DNA of 64,000 nucleotides from Ectocarpus siliculosus (GCA_000310025.1 FN647968.1:343849-407848); one strand, 5' to 3'; positions 11,401 to 23,900 are shown, numbered from the stretch's first letter. Numbers and translations are program-made. Notes: generated by a model from the sequence alone, not told the origin.

Positions 11401-14053
11401 TTTCGTCCGTCCGGCTCAGGGCTAGCACTAGGACTACATTAGCGTTCGTCGAAAGAAGTGAAATTTCACCCCGATTGTTTTCGGCAATCGCCAGATTCGC
11501 TTTCATGAAAAACCACGCCATCGCCGACGACGTTTTTTTGTGTTTTTGTACTATCTCTTTTCGGCCATCAGCAGATTCGCTTTCATGGCGAACCACGCCA
11601 CCGCCGACAGCTAGAATTTGTGTGTTTTGTTTTTATTTTCGATGTCTTTCTTCGGCCGTCACCAACATCGCTATCATCACGCCATCGCCGCCAGCGTTAC
11701 ATTGTTTTTTATTTTTTTCATTTTTTTCGGCCATCACCAGAGTCGCTTTTATGACGAATCACGCCATCGCCGACGAGCTATTTACCGGCGAGTACAAAGA
11801 GATTCGCGCCGCCTATCGGGAAGGAGAGGGGAACGCCACCATCCGGGCGGAGTGCCAAAGAGAGGTACACGACCGTGTGGAATGGGGATCGTTTTTTGCA
11901 GCTAGTTGGTCTAGCAAACATTCAACTGAGGACAGGCTGTTATTGCCAGCTACTATAATACTATCTTTTTTTCTCATTCTGTGGTAGAAAAATATTGCTT
12001 ATTTTATCGCTACTGTCTTACCTTCTTGTTATTCTGTGATAGAAAAATCTAGCTAGTATATTATCGTTTTTGTGCTTGCGTAGAGCCGGACTTGGCTTGA
12101 GCGCTTCTCCCTTCTTTCGAACCTCTCGGGATCGATGTCGGGTTGCGGGGGTTGGTTGCCTACGGAGATGCACCGCCAACCAAAACGATTTCAGGCATCG
12201 AGCCTTGGTCCGATGAGAACCCGGCATGCTCCGTCGCGACTTTGTAGGGATGCGAGGTCAATGGTCTAACGACTACGACTACGGCGTGCACGACTGTGAG
12301 TACCCCCCCGCCCCCATTTTTTGTTTTTTTTTTCGCGCAGGACAACGTCCAAGTCAGGGCCGCATCCGTCGGAAATCCTGGCGACTTTCGCTACTCCGAT
12401 TGGCACGGAAAACCCGACATCGCCGAGTACATTACCCACCCTGAGGGACAGGGGCTGTTCACCGTGGACACCTACTGCGAGGAGGCCATCTTGGATCGAC
12501 GGGGCTCCCTGCACATGAGCAGGTAGGGTGACAACGACGGTGATTCAGCAGCGCAAGTGGCCTTTTAGGGTTTAGCTTCGACAGCGCTGACCGTTAGAAA
12601 TAGCCAATCTTCTCAGTGAGGGCAACGTGTGCACGTCATGTGCCTTCTAGCATCACGTTGGATGGCATCCTAAGCCCTGTCCCAAACGAATGCCCTCCCT
12701 TGGTGCCTCTCCGACTCGGTTTGCGGGTTTACCGTGGCAACGGCAAGACTGGATGCCCCCATTCCGTACCTGTCCGGCTTTGTACGCAGGTTCAATGATA
12801 CCAGGGTATTAACACCGTATTTTGTCTTCTTCGGTTTCTTTTGGTGCTCTATTGCCGAGATGGTGATGGTATTTCCTCTCAGCGCTTGGAAGAGTTTTTC
12901 CGTCCTATTCCCGAGCTAGCCCCGCACCTACCTCTAAGTCAGCAAGTAGCCCTTGCTGCGAAACCACCGTTCACTCCTGCTTGAAGACCCCCCTATACTT
13001 CGAGTTAGCCCGCTTGGCATTGCACCCAACCCCGCACGACATCATGTACGCCGACAAAAATTAGGCGAGCCCGGCCGGTGATGTCTCGTCTTGGGGTGCC
13101 TGTCGTGGACGCGGCTAAGATAGTGGAGGGGCAGGGGTGGGCATCTCCCGCCAACGACGGGAGGCACTTCCACAAGCTGGTGCCGATAGAGGTGAGTGTG
13201 TATTCATGCGCGTCACCCCCTGTAGGATTGAAACTGTGTTCCCCCGACCGTGTCAGTTTCGACTGTTTTTGTATTTGTACAGTAAAAGCGTGTTGATTGG
13301 TTTTGCCTGCCTGGAAGGGGGAGGGAGTTCCACCGGACGTCGCGAGAAGAGGCGACATGCACATTCGCTACGGTTCGGGCTACAAGTCAAGTCAACCTCA
13401 TTCCTTCCTTCTGTGTCGGACTAAAGCTGCGCAGTTCGCCTCGAATGCAACGCGTATTGAGCAGGATTCCTTAGGGTCCGACTTTGTTGACTAAGTTCAC
13501 AACGACGATATATGTACCGGTGCTATTATAGTAGTGTATTCCTCAGGGAACTTTTGCCGACCGGTGTCGCCCTGCGCCAGACAAGCTGTCCGCCATGCCC
13601 GCAGCTCGCGACAAGATACCACGCCTACCTCCGGCACCGATTTACACGGCTCAAATTACCCTACAGCGACCGCTGTTTCGAAAGTTGCGGCGCTGAAACC
13701 GTCTAGTCGAGTTCCCTCCCCCGAAAACGTACGGTTTAAGCAGATTTTCAAAGCTTTCGAGAAACAGAAAGCGGCGGAGCTGAAACCGTATCATGTAGTC
13801 GAGATATTTCCGAAAACGTGCACACGGTAATGGGCGGAGTTTTCAATGCTTAGAGCAACAACAACAGCACCAAAGACCACCGCGTTCGATGCTGCAGGTG
13901 GCCAGCCTCTTGAGCGTTCTCGGAGCGCCACATCCGCCGGGCAGTCTCCCTGATAGGGATGCAGCAGCGCTGGCGGAAGAGGCGACAGGGGAGGGAGAAC
14001 CAACTCTATCAGTGGACCTGGATGGCGAAGAAAGCCATTCTCGTCAACCCTGA
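8402..14053 (+). CDS. SGNH-type esterase-like protein, copy 1 (eight exons, 5' end not found)
   Basis: Exons recognised: 8402-8493, 9042-9216, 10031-10266, 11293-11364, 11741-11864, 12341-12522, 13065-13191, 13898-14053 (stop TGA 14051). Junction phases are 2,0,2,2,0,2,0 and all introns are GT-AG. The spliced frame is open for 387 codons. The second exon has GDSTMSHQ after a short beta-like stretch (FRVLMIGDS), the block-I serine motif of SGNH hydrolases; the seventh has NDGRHFHK, fitting the C-terminal DxxH. These two motifs are shared with Pmr5/Cas1-type acyl-esterases, which act on cell-wall or secreted polysaccharides; substrate here is unknown. The first exon found begins at an acceptor, so a leader exon is missing. 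A paralogue with the same structure lies at 41746-49615. Family assignment rests on motifs only. Confidence 0.8.
8545..8712 (-). repeat. R2 repeat, left arm of inverted pair around exon 2 of SGNH copy 1
   Basis: This stretch, read on the minus strand, matches 9256-9418 over its whole length at roughly 80%. Shared blocks include GACCAATGAAAAG, GTCAGTCTCAGTGCGG, the GGCATGGGGGAGACT block and AGACAGAAACGGTAGCAAC. The second exon of the gene lies between the arms. Shorter R2 pieces occur near 9497, 41566, 42918 and 43103. Confidence 0.75.
9256..9418 (+). repeat. R2 repeat, right arm of inverted pair
   Basis: Inverted partner of 8545-8712. It is preceded by a GT microsatellite and a TTTTA-repeat (about 9217-9256), an arrangement seen again at 42875-42918 in SGNH copy 2, so the repeat probably predates the gene duplication or has been copied with it. 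A shorter R2 piece follows at about 9497-9545. Confidence 0.7.
10273..10302 (+). repeat. Interstitial TTAGGG-like tract in intron 3 of SGNH copy 1
   Basis: The intron begins GTGAGACATTCGGGTT and runs straight into GGGGTTAGGGTTAGGGACAG. The paralogue has the same donor and an expanded version at 43865-43950. Confidence 0.7.
10356..10447 (+). mobile_element. R1 dispersed repeat, short copy
   Basis: Only the first 90 bases of R1 are present (TGTACTCATCG through CGGGACGGAGCACGCCGGG), sitting in intron 3 of SGNH copy 1. The sequence after it does not match R1. Confidence 0.65.
11475..11780 (+). repeat. Fourfold tandem repeat of a splice acceptor plus exon start
   Basis: Four units of about 80-88 bases (starting near 11475, 11562, 11650 and 11727) each carry a T-rich tract, a CGGCCATCACCAG-like acceptor, and the beginning of the fifth coding exon (TCGCTTTCATGACGAATCAC-like, then GCCATCGCCGAC). 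Only the last unit is joined to the rest of the exon (11741-11864). The earlier units drift and at least the second runs into TAG soon after the copied stretch. Confidence 0.8.
12170..12310 (-). mobile_element. R1 dispersed repeat, partial, in intron 6 region of SGNH copy 1
   Basis: Reverse-oriented R1 end: GAGAACCCGGCATGCTCCG, GGGATGCGAGGTCAATGGTC, then the CATGCACGACTATGAGTACC-like end and a C-run. It lies just upstream of the acceptor of the sixth coding exon (12341). Confidence 0.65.
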
Positions 14054-14184
14054 ACAGGCGGGTCGGGGGGGGGGGGGGTGAATCGATTCGCGGAACCCCC
14101 AAAAATGAGGTCGAAGAAAGACCATGTCTTGATTTTTGTGGTTCGAAATGTTTTTTTTTGGCGATCACGTCGGATAACACCCCC

Positions 14185-14756
14185 CCGTCCCGTCCCGTCC
14201 CCCCACTCGGTGTTTGCCATCGGGATTGGGTTTTCGTCGCTTGGCAACGACGTTGTAAAACAAGCCATTTCACTTCGTGAACTCGGCAACCAGGTTACCG
14301 TTTGTTTTTTTTTTACCTCGTTTTTTTTTTTTTTGGCGGTAACCATAATGGTGGTCGAGTAGATCATGTTGTGCGGGGTCGAGAACCACACTCCGCGCAA
14401 CGGGGGATGATCGCACCACGTTGTGTTAAAGTGGTCAAGCTTCCTCGAGGCAGTTACACAGTGCTTACAACTGTCTCTGGAAGTGAAAGCACCAGAAAAT
14501 AAATTAAGTCATACGTAGCTGTCATCCGTACGCAAGGAAGTAAGCACAAGATGCCGAACACCCTTAGCAGGATGCAGCTCACCCTTCATGCGACTCGCCA
14601 AAGACCTCACGGCGCTTCGCGCTTGGTGATGTGAGAGCCTGGTCCGGTGAGAACCCGGCGTGGTCCGTCCCGGCTTTGTAGGGATGCGACGTCAATGGTC
14701 AAACGACTACGGCATGCACGACTATGAGTACCCCCCCCCCCCCCGTCCCGTCCCGT
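14185..14756 (-). mobile_element. R1 dispersed repeat, near-complete copy B with target-site duplication
   Basis: Reverse copy of R1 lying 130 bases downstream of the SGNH copy 1 stop. Both ends abut CCGTCCCGTCCCGT (14185-14199 and 14743-14756), a candidate target-site duplication of 11-14 bases. Inside, in R1 orientation, are the G-run end, the GTAGTCGTTTGACCATTGAC block, the CTCGACCCCGCACAACATGA block and a single copy of the 65-base unit that is tripled in copy C. No open frame of note. Class unknown: long, variable duplications and lack of terminal inverted repeats would fit retroposition. Confidence 0.75.
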
Positions 14757-17442
14757 TGTAGACTGCACACCTGACGCATTTTTGGGTTCAAACGTGGAGG
14801 CGGGTCAACTTGTGTGTGCGGCGATTGATGGTGGGAATCGATGAACCTATTATTTAGAGGGTGGTAGTATAGGAGAACCACTTGTAACAGTACTGCGTGC
14901 GTCACGCTCTGCCTTGGGCGCGGTTTTGCAGGGGGCTTGCTTTTCACACTCTGCTGTCTGCTGTGCCGCTATTGAGGAGAGCGGGTTTTACGCGGGCGGG
15001 AGTCCCAATGACATTCCTGCTTTTTTGTTGTTTGTACCAAAGCACGGTTTCCCTCGAAAGCTGAAAATTGACATTTTTCTCGTGCCAGTGTAATTGGTAG
15101 AGCTCTCAGTGTAGTAGTCGCTGCCCGACACATACGTACGTGTTGCACAAAGGGTAAGTATTCCTTCTTGGTGTGTGTATGTCAGGCCGAGAATAACCTT
15201 CGGCGCCCGCGAGGCAGGCTCTTCGTCCGGTCCACAAGCAAAGCGCTCTAGATTGGGCTATAGGTCGAGGGTCGGAACTATCCTCTCCCCAAATTGTCCT
15301 AAAGTATACCCTCGTTCGCTGCTGTTGTACAGCAGCAGCAGCAGCAGCAGCAAGCAGCAGCAGCAGTATGATTAGTAGTATTATCACATAGTCGTGTTTT
15401 TCTAGGCTTTCTCTCGTCTCGTTTCTTTTGTGCCGGGGAGGCGTGTTTGGTCCAACGCCTATTCGGCAGACTGGCTTCGTGTTTGTGTTAGCTCGTCCCG
15501 TGCAGAAGATGTGTTTTCCTGCGCCAGTATTATTAAGGAGGAATCGCCGTAGAATATTCACACAGCGCTTCACACCCGAAGCAAGATTCCCCAAGTCCAT
15601 GCATCATCTGTCTCCGCAGGACGCGGAGGGTTACCGCCGAAGACGGTGGTTTCGAGGTGATGATCTCGTACAATAGGGCTTCTGAAAGCCGTATCATGTA
15701 GGTTGTCTACGCTTGTACACTTTGTCATTGGGAAAGAAATGGAGATCCAAGTCCCAGGGAGCTCGGAGAGCGGCGGCCAATCAGGTGTCGCCCACGGTGG
15801 CGGGGCTGTAACCATTGTGGTTTTGATTGGCTGCCGCGTTAGTCAAGATGTTTTTCTTTGCCGACGTCAAAATATTTCTTCTTTTGATCTGTCTTGAGCA
15901 GGGGTTTCTCCCCGCTTGGAGTATGTTCGCGGCTCAAGAACATGGAGTTCATCACCTTGTTGGCATTGGTATGGAGTGACCTGCCTTGTGTTGATTCTCC
16001 TCCAAGGCCCGCCAGGTGCTACAATTTGCCTACCTGTAGGGGCCACGTTTGTTGCCAAACCGCCGTCCATCACGGCATGAAATCTCCTCCGCGTTCCGGG
16101 AGGGGGGGTACTCCTACGTTTTGCATGCCTTAGCGGTTAGACCATTGGCCACGCGTCCTCGAGAGGACGGAGCATTTTCGGAGAGGGGGGGGGGGGGATT
16201 GGTGTCTGTGACAAATACGATAAAGAGGGGTGCATAGTCCTCCCTTCAAAGTTGCCACGCTTGGTGATAGCGTTACTCGTTCAAAATACATTCGTCCTAC
16301 TCTTCTGTATGCATAGTACATCGCATGATGTCCTTTTGATGTCCTTTTTTGTGTGTGCAGTGCCTTTCTTTGCTCTCGTTTGGTATTTTGGACCCTTGCT
16401 CACACCTCTAGGGCATCAGTGGCGTTTAAGTCGGTTCCGTCGGAGGAAACGAAGACCAACTGGAACTACAACTAGAGGGGAGATTTCACTAGTTCTCGGC
16501 TTCATGGGTGGTGGCCATAGGGAAGCTTCTTGGTCTTTATGTTGGCATATACATTATTATTGTTGTTTGTTGGATGCATCCTTTTATGTGTCTTGGCCTC
16601 CGAGAGGGAAGAAGTCAGTAGTCTTCGCAGATTTTTCCAATGTTAGAGTCGGCTGAGTTAGTTAGGGTTAGGGCTGGTCCGCGTACCCCCTGCCTGGTCT
16701 CTGTTCTCGTAAATAATATACATTTTTTTTTGCGCAGGTATGTAGTCCGGAGAAATGGCATTCTTCGTAATATGCCCTTGTCTTTTAGGGCCTGCTGCTC
16801 CCTGCTGTACCCCGAAACTTACTCGCACGGTACATCTTCGTGACTGGAATTGTGGTGCTTCAAGGTACTGCAGGCGGAGGGAATCTTCCTTGATAGATTA
16901 TGGGGAGATTCGCCAGGCGTTGGGGAGACTTGATAGGCGTTAGGGAGAATTGGCAGACGTCGGGGGGATTGTACCTTTTCAAGAAGGGGATCTATCCCCA
17001 CAGTAGTATTAGTCTAGGTGTGAGTTATCTGTGCCCGTAGTGTTCTTGGTGTCGAGTGTTCACGTGACAGGCAGTCCGGGCGGTAACATGCACGTCATCA
17101 TTATTAGATTATACGGTTTCAAGAAGGTCAGATCTCGCTTTAACCCCTGAAATATGTGGTAAATTCCGCTTGATGAGAGCCTACGGAGTACGTACGTGAG
17201 CATGCCAATCACTGTAGCGTGAGTGCATGTGGATTGGACAAGCTGAGCCCACATCACATCATGAAGTACATGTAGTATAGGTGAGATAACCATCCCCCCA
17301 CATATTGTCCTACGTACCGGGAACTGTTCGTTGCCATGATGATACAAAGGTTGTCAATGTTCGCACCCATTCTGTCCGCTGCCGACTCTGGAGACTGGTA
17401 AGAGCCCCCGACAACGTAGCTTCTATCAACGCAGTTGTGTAG
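14757..17442. other. Spacer without a recognised gene
   Basis: Contains a CAG-repeat tract (about 15328-15366), a diverged R1-like stretch (about 16095-16175: GCGGTTAGACCATTGGCCAC and a CCTCGAGAGGAC palindrome), a TTAGGG-like stretch near 16655-16675, and a small GGCGTTGGGGAGA tandem at about 16890-16960. No coding sequence recognised. Confidence 0.5.
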
Positions 17443-17705
17443 TGGTATGCACGCGTGATGAAGTCTGGTTGACCCGTGAAGAAGAACTCACTTGTTGTTA
17501 CTCTTGTAGAACAGCAGCAGCAGTAGCTGTTGCCTTGGGTATCGGTAGGAATGACACCAAGGGGCACAGGATCCTCTGCACAAGCAGGGGCTACTAGATC
17601 CTGCCCCCTGCTTTTTATCCTTCCGCGGAGAGTTACATCTCTCCGCGCCTTCTAGAAGGAACCAAGCTCTTCTATGTTCCGTCTACACATCTGAATCCTA
17701 TAACA
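17443..17705 (-). repeat. 3' LTR of the NADAR-bearing Ty3/gypsy element
   Basis: 263 bases, reading TGTTATAGG...GCATACCA on the minus strand (TG...CA ends). By eye identical to 29217-29479. Contains a TATA-like GGATAAAAAGC. Confidence 0.92.
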
Positions 17706-18260
17706 CTAGCCCACCCTGGAGGTTCTCATACGCAGATACTGTAAGACCTCGAGGCTTGGCAAGAAATTGTCGAGTCCTTAAATGAACGTATCGAGGATGT
17801 GGAGCTCCAAAACAGCACAATTCACCCTCCCACACCTATCACTCGATGAGTCGCAAGACCATCGTTTGACTTCTAAAACGACAAAAAGACACAGGAAGGA
17901 ACTGACGGGGCTAAGAAAAGCCTACGACGACCGAAAGAAGGTCGGAACCAAAGAAAGGAGAACACAAAGAAAGGAAGAAAAACAGAAAAGAAAAACAAAG
18001 GTCGTCAAAACGACAAAAAGAAAGGATCACTGTAGGAACCACAACAAGACCGGTATCGAAAGAAAACGATAAGATACGCCATTCACGCAGTCGCCACGGC
18101 AGTGTAGAAGGGGCAACAATGGGCGCGAAACACCTACAGGTCGTGACCAAACGCTAAAGGCACAAAATAAATCGAGGAGAAAGCGAAAACCAACCAAGGC
18201 TAAAAAGCAACCCAAACAACGCTGAAAACAACAGAAAGCCAAGACAACTAGCACGTCGTC
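17706..18260 (-). other. 3' untranslated tail of the Ty3/gypsy element
   Basis: Lies between the end of the pol coding region and the 3' LTR. About 17860-18240 is rich in GACGACAAAAAGAAAGG-type purine repeats on the plus strand. A short purine-rich stretch (CAGGGTGGG on the minus strand) next to the LTR could serve as polypurine tract; weak. Confidence 0.5.
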
Positions 18261-21200
18261 TTAATGGGGGCGCGCCACGTTATCAGGCAACGAATCAGCC
18301 CCGGGGTCACCACGCGACATGTCGACGTTGCGAAGGATCCCCTTAAAAAGGGCACTGCCGCTGTGAACTTGGAGGCACCAGGATCCGGAGACGGCGGTTT
18401 CAGCGGTGGAGTAGCGAACATCAGGAAGGGCGAGCTTGCCAGGGCCAGGATCGTCCAAGAAGCGGACGACGTAGAAGTCGGACGGTAGAGGCGGTCCAGT
18501 AATCTTGCCCAACCACCAGAATCCATCGCGAGCTTTGTACCAGAAGAAGGCGCCGGCAGGTAGCGGAGTATTGGCGAAGCGACGGTCCCAAGTTGAACGA
18601 GAGACGAGCGAATAACCCGAAGGCAAAGCTCGCTCCCCTTTAGCGCGCGCCATCTCGCGGGTGGCCGCACCAATACGCATCGCCCGATAGCGACGATTCG
18701 TTTGGCGATGTTGATCAGGCGAACCCGTCCAGTACCGGAGAATGTGGGGCTTGGAATGCTGGAGGTCCATCTCACGTTCCCAAGAAGGACGAAGAAGACC
18801 TTTCCAATGCGTTTGGTATAAAACAGCGATGGTGCCACCACGGCCACGAACAGACTGATGGCCACTAATGCGGTCAACCTCGAGACGTTCGACCGGAGTC
18901 GACACGTCGTCTTCCGTAACATGGTAGGGAGGAGATTTATTCGCATAGGAGTTTAGCACATGCGGTGTACGGCCGGCAGGCAGGAACCGAGGCAAGTCTT
19001 CAGTGTCATGCGGATTAGCGCAAGGCTTGCAACGCGCAACTGACACACGGTTTTTCGAGTCCGGACCCGGCAGATCCGGTGGAAGATCCAAATACAGTAA
19101 CTTGGAAGCCAGAGGACAACCGTCGGGAGCGTCAGGACATGGACCCACGGCCAAGATCTTGAACGGACCAGTCCAAAGGAAAGACAACTTAGCCTTGAGG
19201 ACCTTGTCATCCGTGCCTGAACGAACACCTTGGCGAATGGTAGATTCGGTGTTGTACACCCAAACCCATCCACCGACGGTGTATGAGGGGACCTTGCGCA
19301 AAGCATCCGATAGAGCGGAGTTACGCCGCTCAATCCTCGAAATCGACAGGTTGTGCTGTTCGCGAACTAAATCGTAAGAACGACGTTGGCGATCAGCAGC
19401 AAGATCGCAATACTCAAGTTGATCGCGATGCAAGCTTTGGTGGCCTCGAGCATATGGATGCTCAAAAACCGTCATCGGCATGCGTGGCAGTCGGTTCATA
19501 TGCACCTCGTTGGGCGCCAAACCAGTAGCGGCACTAACCGAATTGTTGTAGGCAAATTCAACGTGCGGCAGATGAATGTCCCAATCATCTTGCCTCTCAT
19601 TGACGACCATAGCCAACATCTGAGCCATAGTGTGATTTACGCGCTCCACACCCCCATTGCCGTTGGGATGGTAAGAGCTGGTAGCCACTTTGCGGATAGC
19701 CAGACGGGCGTATACAGCCTGCGACAGTTTAGAACAAAACTGAGAGCCATTATCAGACAAGAGACTCAAAGGGCAACCCCATAAAGGGATATACCGATTG
19801 ACAAGTACGTCAGCGGTGCCTTCGGCGGTGAATTCTGCAGCCGTAACCGCGTACATGTCAGCACGGCGGCTGAAACGATCAGTGAAAAGCAGAATATATG
19901 TGTTTCCGCGCGGTGTCAACGGGAGGGGACCGAAATAATCGACGCTCACCGACACACCAGGGCCCGAAGGCAGCGGAAGGCACAAAGTAGGCCATCGAGG
20001 CGTTTGACGAGATGACTTGCGAGCTTGGCATCGCAAACAATGCCGTACCCACCACTTCGTGCAAACACTCATGCCAACCCACCAATAAAAACGTTCCAGC
20101 ATGCTAAGCGTGCGAGCGGCACCGAGGTGGCAGGATGCATCAGCGTGACAGGCTTGCATGATCCACGGACGCATGAGCATGGGAACATAAATCCGAATGG
20201 GTTCGTCGTTGAGAAGGCGAGCAGCACGCCCGCCAGGACGTGTGGTCGTAGACGACGGGGGCGCTGTTTGCTTGCGAACAAGCAAGACCAAACCATCATC
20301 GTCAACATGTAACCGGCCTTTGTTAGACAGGTCACGAATCTCCGACAGAGGGGGTCGACGAGCGGACGGAAGATGATCCAGGAAATCCGGAGGGAGAGCC
20401 GAAGGCCGACCCAGAAGGATGAAACGAATAGCTGCATCACAAACAGGTTCGTTACGTTGCTCGCGAGCCCAATCAGCATGCGAGAAACGTTCGACAGACG
20501 CCCGGAAGGCTAAATCTGCCGAGGAATGTAAAGCCGCCTCGATAGAAGAGGGGGCCGATTCCTGAGGCTCCGGCTGCAATCCACCCGAAGGCAGAGTAGC
20601 AGCGGAAACCGAAGACGAAGGCGTATAAGTGGTCGAAACCAAATGCGTCGAAGATTCCGAAGAATCGGGAGCAGCAGAAGACTGCTGGGCAGGAGCAACC
20701 GAAGTTGCAGGATGCGTCGAAGACGCAAGATCCCTTCCACGAGCCAGAGGCGTATGGAGGTCTGGGATCGAAGTGTCAGCACCAGGAGCCGAAACCAACC
20801 TGGTCAAAACGGGGGGCGCCGTCGATGCTGATTGTGCAGGCGGGGAACGTCGAAACGATCGGGGCGAAGCGGAAATCCGAGTAGGAGCAGGCGGGTCCTC
20901 GGAGAAACCGTAATCCACGGGCGGGAGGGGCGTGCCTGCCACAACCGCCGTGCGACTGCGAGTTCGCGTGGAAATCAGTTGAGTAGGGTCGAGAGTCCGT
21001 CGTGATGCTGCAGTCGGCGAGGCGGCCGGCGAAGACTCGGGCTCGAGAGCCAAAATGTCCTCCACCGAAGAATGGAAGGAGCCAGACCAATCGAGGGTCC
21101 TGTCACCCAGGCGTCGTAGCGAAGGAGACAACCCGCGGGAGTTGATGGACGGCCAGGGTGCGATGTTCCAGACGCCAGGCGGAGACGAAAGGCCTGACGG

Positions 21201-22800
21201 CGAGAGACGTGGACCATGCCGACGGAAGTCGACAAAATCATCTGTAGAGGGGGCCAGCCCACCCAAGACCGAAGTCGGGGAAGTGGGGACGAGCCCACCC
21301 AAGCCAACACCCACGGCGCGATGGCCAGAAGGCGTAAGGCCACAAGAACGGATGAAGAATACGCTCTCCTCATCGTCATCCGGTGTCAAGCGACTGCGAC
21401 CAGATCGGTCACATTCCGCCGCATCGATCGGAAGGCGAGAGAGGAAATCAGCGTTGCCATTTGCGGAACCCTTGCGGTACTCGAGAGTGTAATTGTAGGC
21501 GGTAAGAAATTCAAGCCAACGCTGAACGCGGGCATTGTTCTCCCCCACCTTGGCAAAATGCTCAAGAGATTTGTGGTCGGTAAAAATGCGAAATTTCGTG
21601 CCCCACAAATAACCGCGAAGTCGTTTGATGCACCATACGATGCTGCCTGCCTCGAGGTCGAGGGGAGTCCAATGACGTTCGGAGTCCAAAGTAGCTCGGC
21701 TGATGAAAACGATGGGCCGGATGGAGCCATCCGGCTGTTCTTGTTCGAGAGTCCCGCCGAACCCATCGCAACTAGCATCACAGTAGAGGCGAAAAGGTCG
21801 CGAGCCGTCCGTAACGGCATCCCAGTCTGGATAAACCAAGACAGGAGGATTGGCCAACTCAGACAGCAGGACGCGAACAGCTTGCTCCATGGCAGGGGTG
21901 AAGGCAAACGTCGCCTGCTTCTTGAGAAGAGTGGTCAGAGGTCGAATTCGCGTAGCCATGTTGGGAAGGAACTTGCGGTAGTAGCTGAGGCCGCCGAGAA
22001 GAGAGCGAAGTTGTTTAACATCCTTTGGCATGGGCATTTTGGTGAGGGCCGCAACCTTGTCCCCGTTAGGCCGAACACCGTCAGGGGAGATGGTGTGGCC
22101 GAGGAAATCCGCTTCGGTAGCGCCAATGGTGGCCTTCGGTGGGGTGAGTTTCAAGTTGTGTGTGCGCAAGCGTTCAAACAGAGCGCGCATGGTATCAACA
22201 TGAGAAGCAGGGTTGTCGTCGAAAACGATCAAATCATCCAAGTACGATGCACCACCGTGGAGATTTTTGATGACTTCGTTGACCACCTTGCAAAACCACC
22301 CAGGGGCAGCAGAACTGCCCTGAGGCATCTTCAACCACTCAAAAAGCCCGGAAGACGTCACGAATGCCGTCAAAGGGATTGTATCACGGTGAACCGTGAT
22401 TTGGTGGAACGAAGACTTCATGTCGAAAAGGGAATAGATTCGCCCTTTCAACAGCTTGTCCAAAGTATCATCAACTCGAGGAATCGGAAGCTGGCTCAAA
22501 GCACAAAGCTTGTTGAGCTTGCGATAGTTGACAGTGATGCGAACACCACCAGACTTCTTTGGTATGACTACCAAAGGACTCGAGTAGGGCGAGGTCGAAT
22601 GTTGGATCAGACCAGCCGCAAGATATTGATCAAGGATCGCGTCAACTTGTTTCGCCACCGGGGGGTTAACGCGGTATGGACGAGACGTGACGGGTGCACT
22701 GCCCGGAGGAACTGTAAGCTTGAAAGGAAAAAGCGAACAAGATCCAAAGTCGGTGGGGGAACTCGAGAATACATCATGATAGTCGCACAGGACGTTACCA
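18261..22800 (-). other. Pol region: RT, RNase H, integrase, chromodomain, Tudor-like tail
   Basis: Approximate domain places: reverse transcriptase 22700-21850 with the YLDD box at 22233-22244; RNase H 21800-21430 with the CDASCDGFGG and DHKSLEHF motifs; a variable Pro/Ser-rich linker 21400-20300; integrase 20160-19560 with the zinc-binding HxxxH/CxxC, then DYFGPL, SDNGSQF and GGVERVNH carrying the three acidic residues; chromodomain 18890-18730 (HWKGL...SWERE); and a further segment 18560-18370 (WYKARDGFWWLGKI...YVVRFLDD) that looks like an SH3/Tudor-type fold. Integrase with C-terminal chromodomain is the chromovirus hallmark. Treated as a fossil; no gene product is proposed. Confidence 0.9.
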
Positions 22801-23499
22801 AGCTGAGTGATGACATCCGGAGTCCAACCCGGACCATGGAGATCAAAAGAAATCTCACGGAGATGGCAGGGGAGCTTATCCCATACGCGGGAAAAACTCT
22901 AACGTTGTTCAGACGTCAACCGCTCGAGAAGAGCAGGCGGAGGCGACGAAAGAGAAGCACTGGCAGAACCAGGGTCCTCTTTGCCGCTTTGCGACGGCGT
23001 GGGTCGCTCATGCAAATTATACACGAAGGGGTTATCAATGCGATGCGTGGCAGACGAATCAATGCCATCTGTCGAAACAGGACCCGGAACCCAGCTGCCC
23101 GAAGCAGTGGTGGGATCTTGAGCCGCAGATTGAAGACCATCGCTCAAACTGTGGCGAGACACAGCACTGAGAGGCACGCGAAGAAGGGGGGCCGAAGCTG
23201 TACCCAGAACGTCGCCTGGTTCGAGTGAAGAGATACCCGCGAGCGGGAGTCGTTGGCAACCATTTTGCACAAAGTGTTCCTCGGAAGAAAACATAGCACA
23301 TTGTGGAAGCATATCCACGAGATAGTTACCCACGAGGGCTGGAGAGCCATCGCTGCGTACCAAATTAACCGGAACAAGGCTATGTTCAGGGTGAAGTTGG
23401 ACGGAATGTTTTCCAGCATAGCGAAGCTGGTAGTTACCATCTGTGGAAGACAAATCGTGAGCAAATGCGGTGGCACCGCAACTGCTATGCTGAGCCAGG

Positions 23500-23900
23500 G
23501 TAAGCTCACCAAAAACACGGTCACCAGGGCGTTTGGCACGCAAAGTGCGGTAAGAGCGGTCGCTAAACCGCATCCAACTGTCTCTCCCAAGGAGCACGTC
23601 ATGATGCATAACACCATCGGGAACAACGTACGCCCAAACAGCGAGAGAGGAAGTAGGAAGGCGCTTGCGAAGAAACTGCACGCTCAAACGGACAATAGTC
23701 GAAGTTTGAAGTGGAGCAGATTCGCCGAAACCTCCCCAACAGCGAGGTTGGGTTTGTTTCTCAGACAACGACGAAGCGGCCGAAGCGGCTTTCATGGATT
23801 CCCACGCAGATGCACTAATAAAAGACTGCGGGGAACCCGTGTCTAAAAGAGCAACACATCCAAACTGAACAGAAGCTGAACCACTGTGAGTGAGGATTTG
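23500..23900 (-). other. Aspartic protease part of the Ty3/gypsy element
   Basis: Retropepsin-like segment with CVALLDTGSPQSFISASAW, followed by hydrophobic strands typical of the fold and an LLG-type motif (DVLLGRDSWM). It directly follows the NADAR part in the element's own sense. Confidence 0.8.

Noticed and set aside
15328-15366. CAG array as a polyglutamine-coding exon
   Set aside because: No open frame with splice sites or homology surrounds it; simple microsatellite.
21216-23228. Long plus-strand open frame of about 670 codons
   Set aside because: It is antisense to the reverse transcriptase/RNase H of the gypsy element and has no recognisable domain; a shadow frame.
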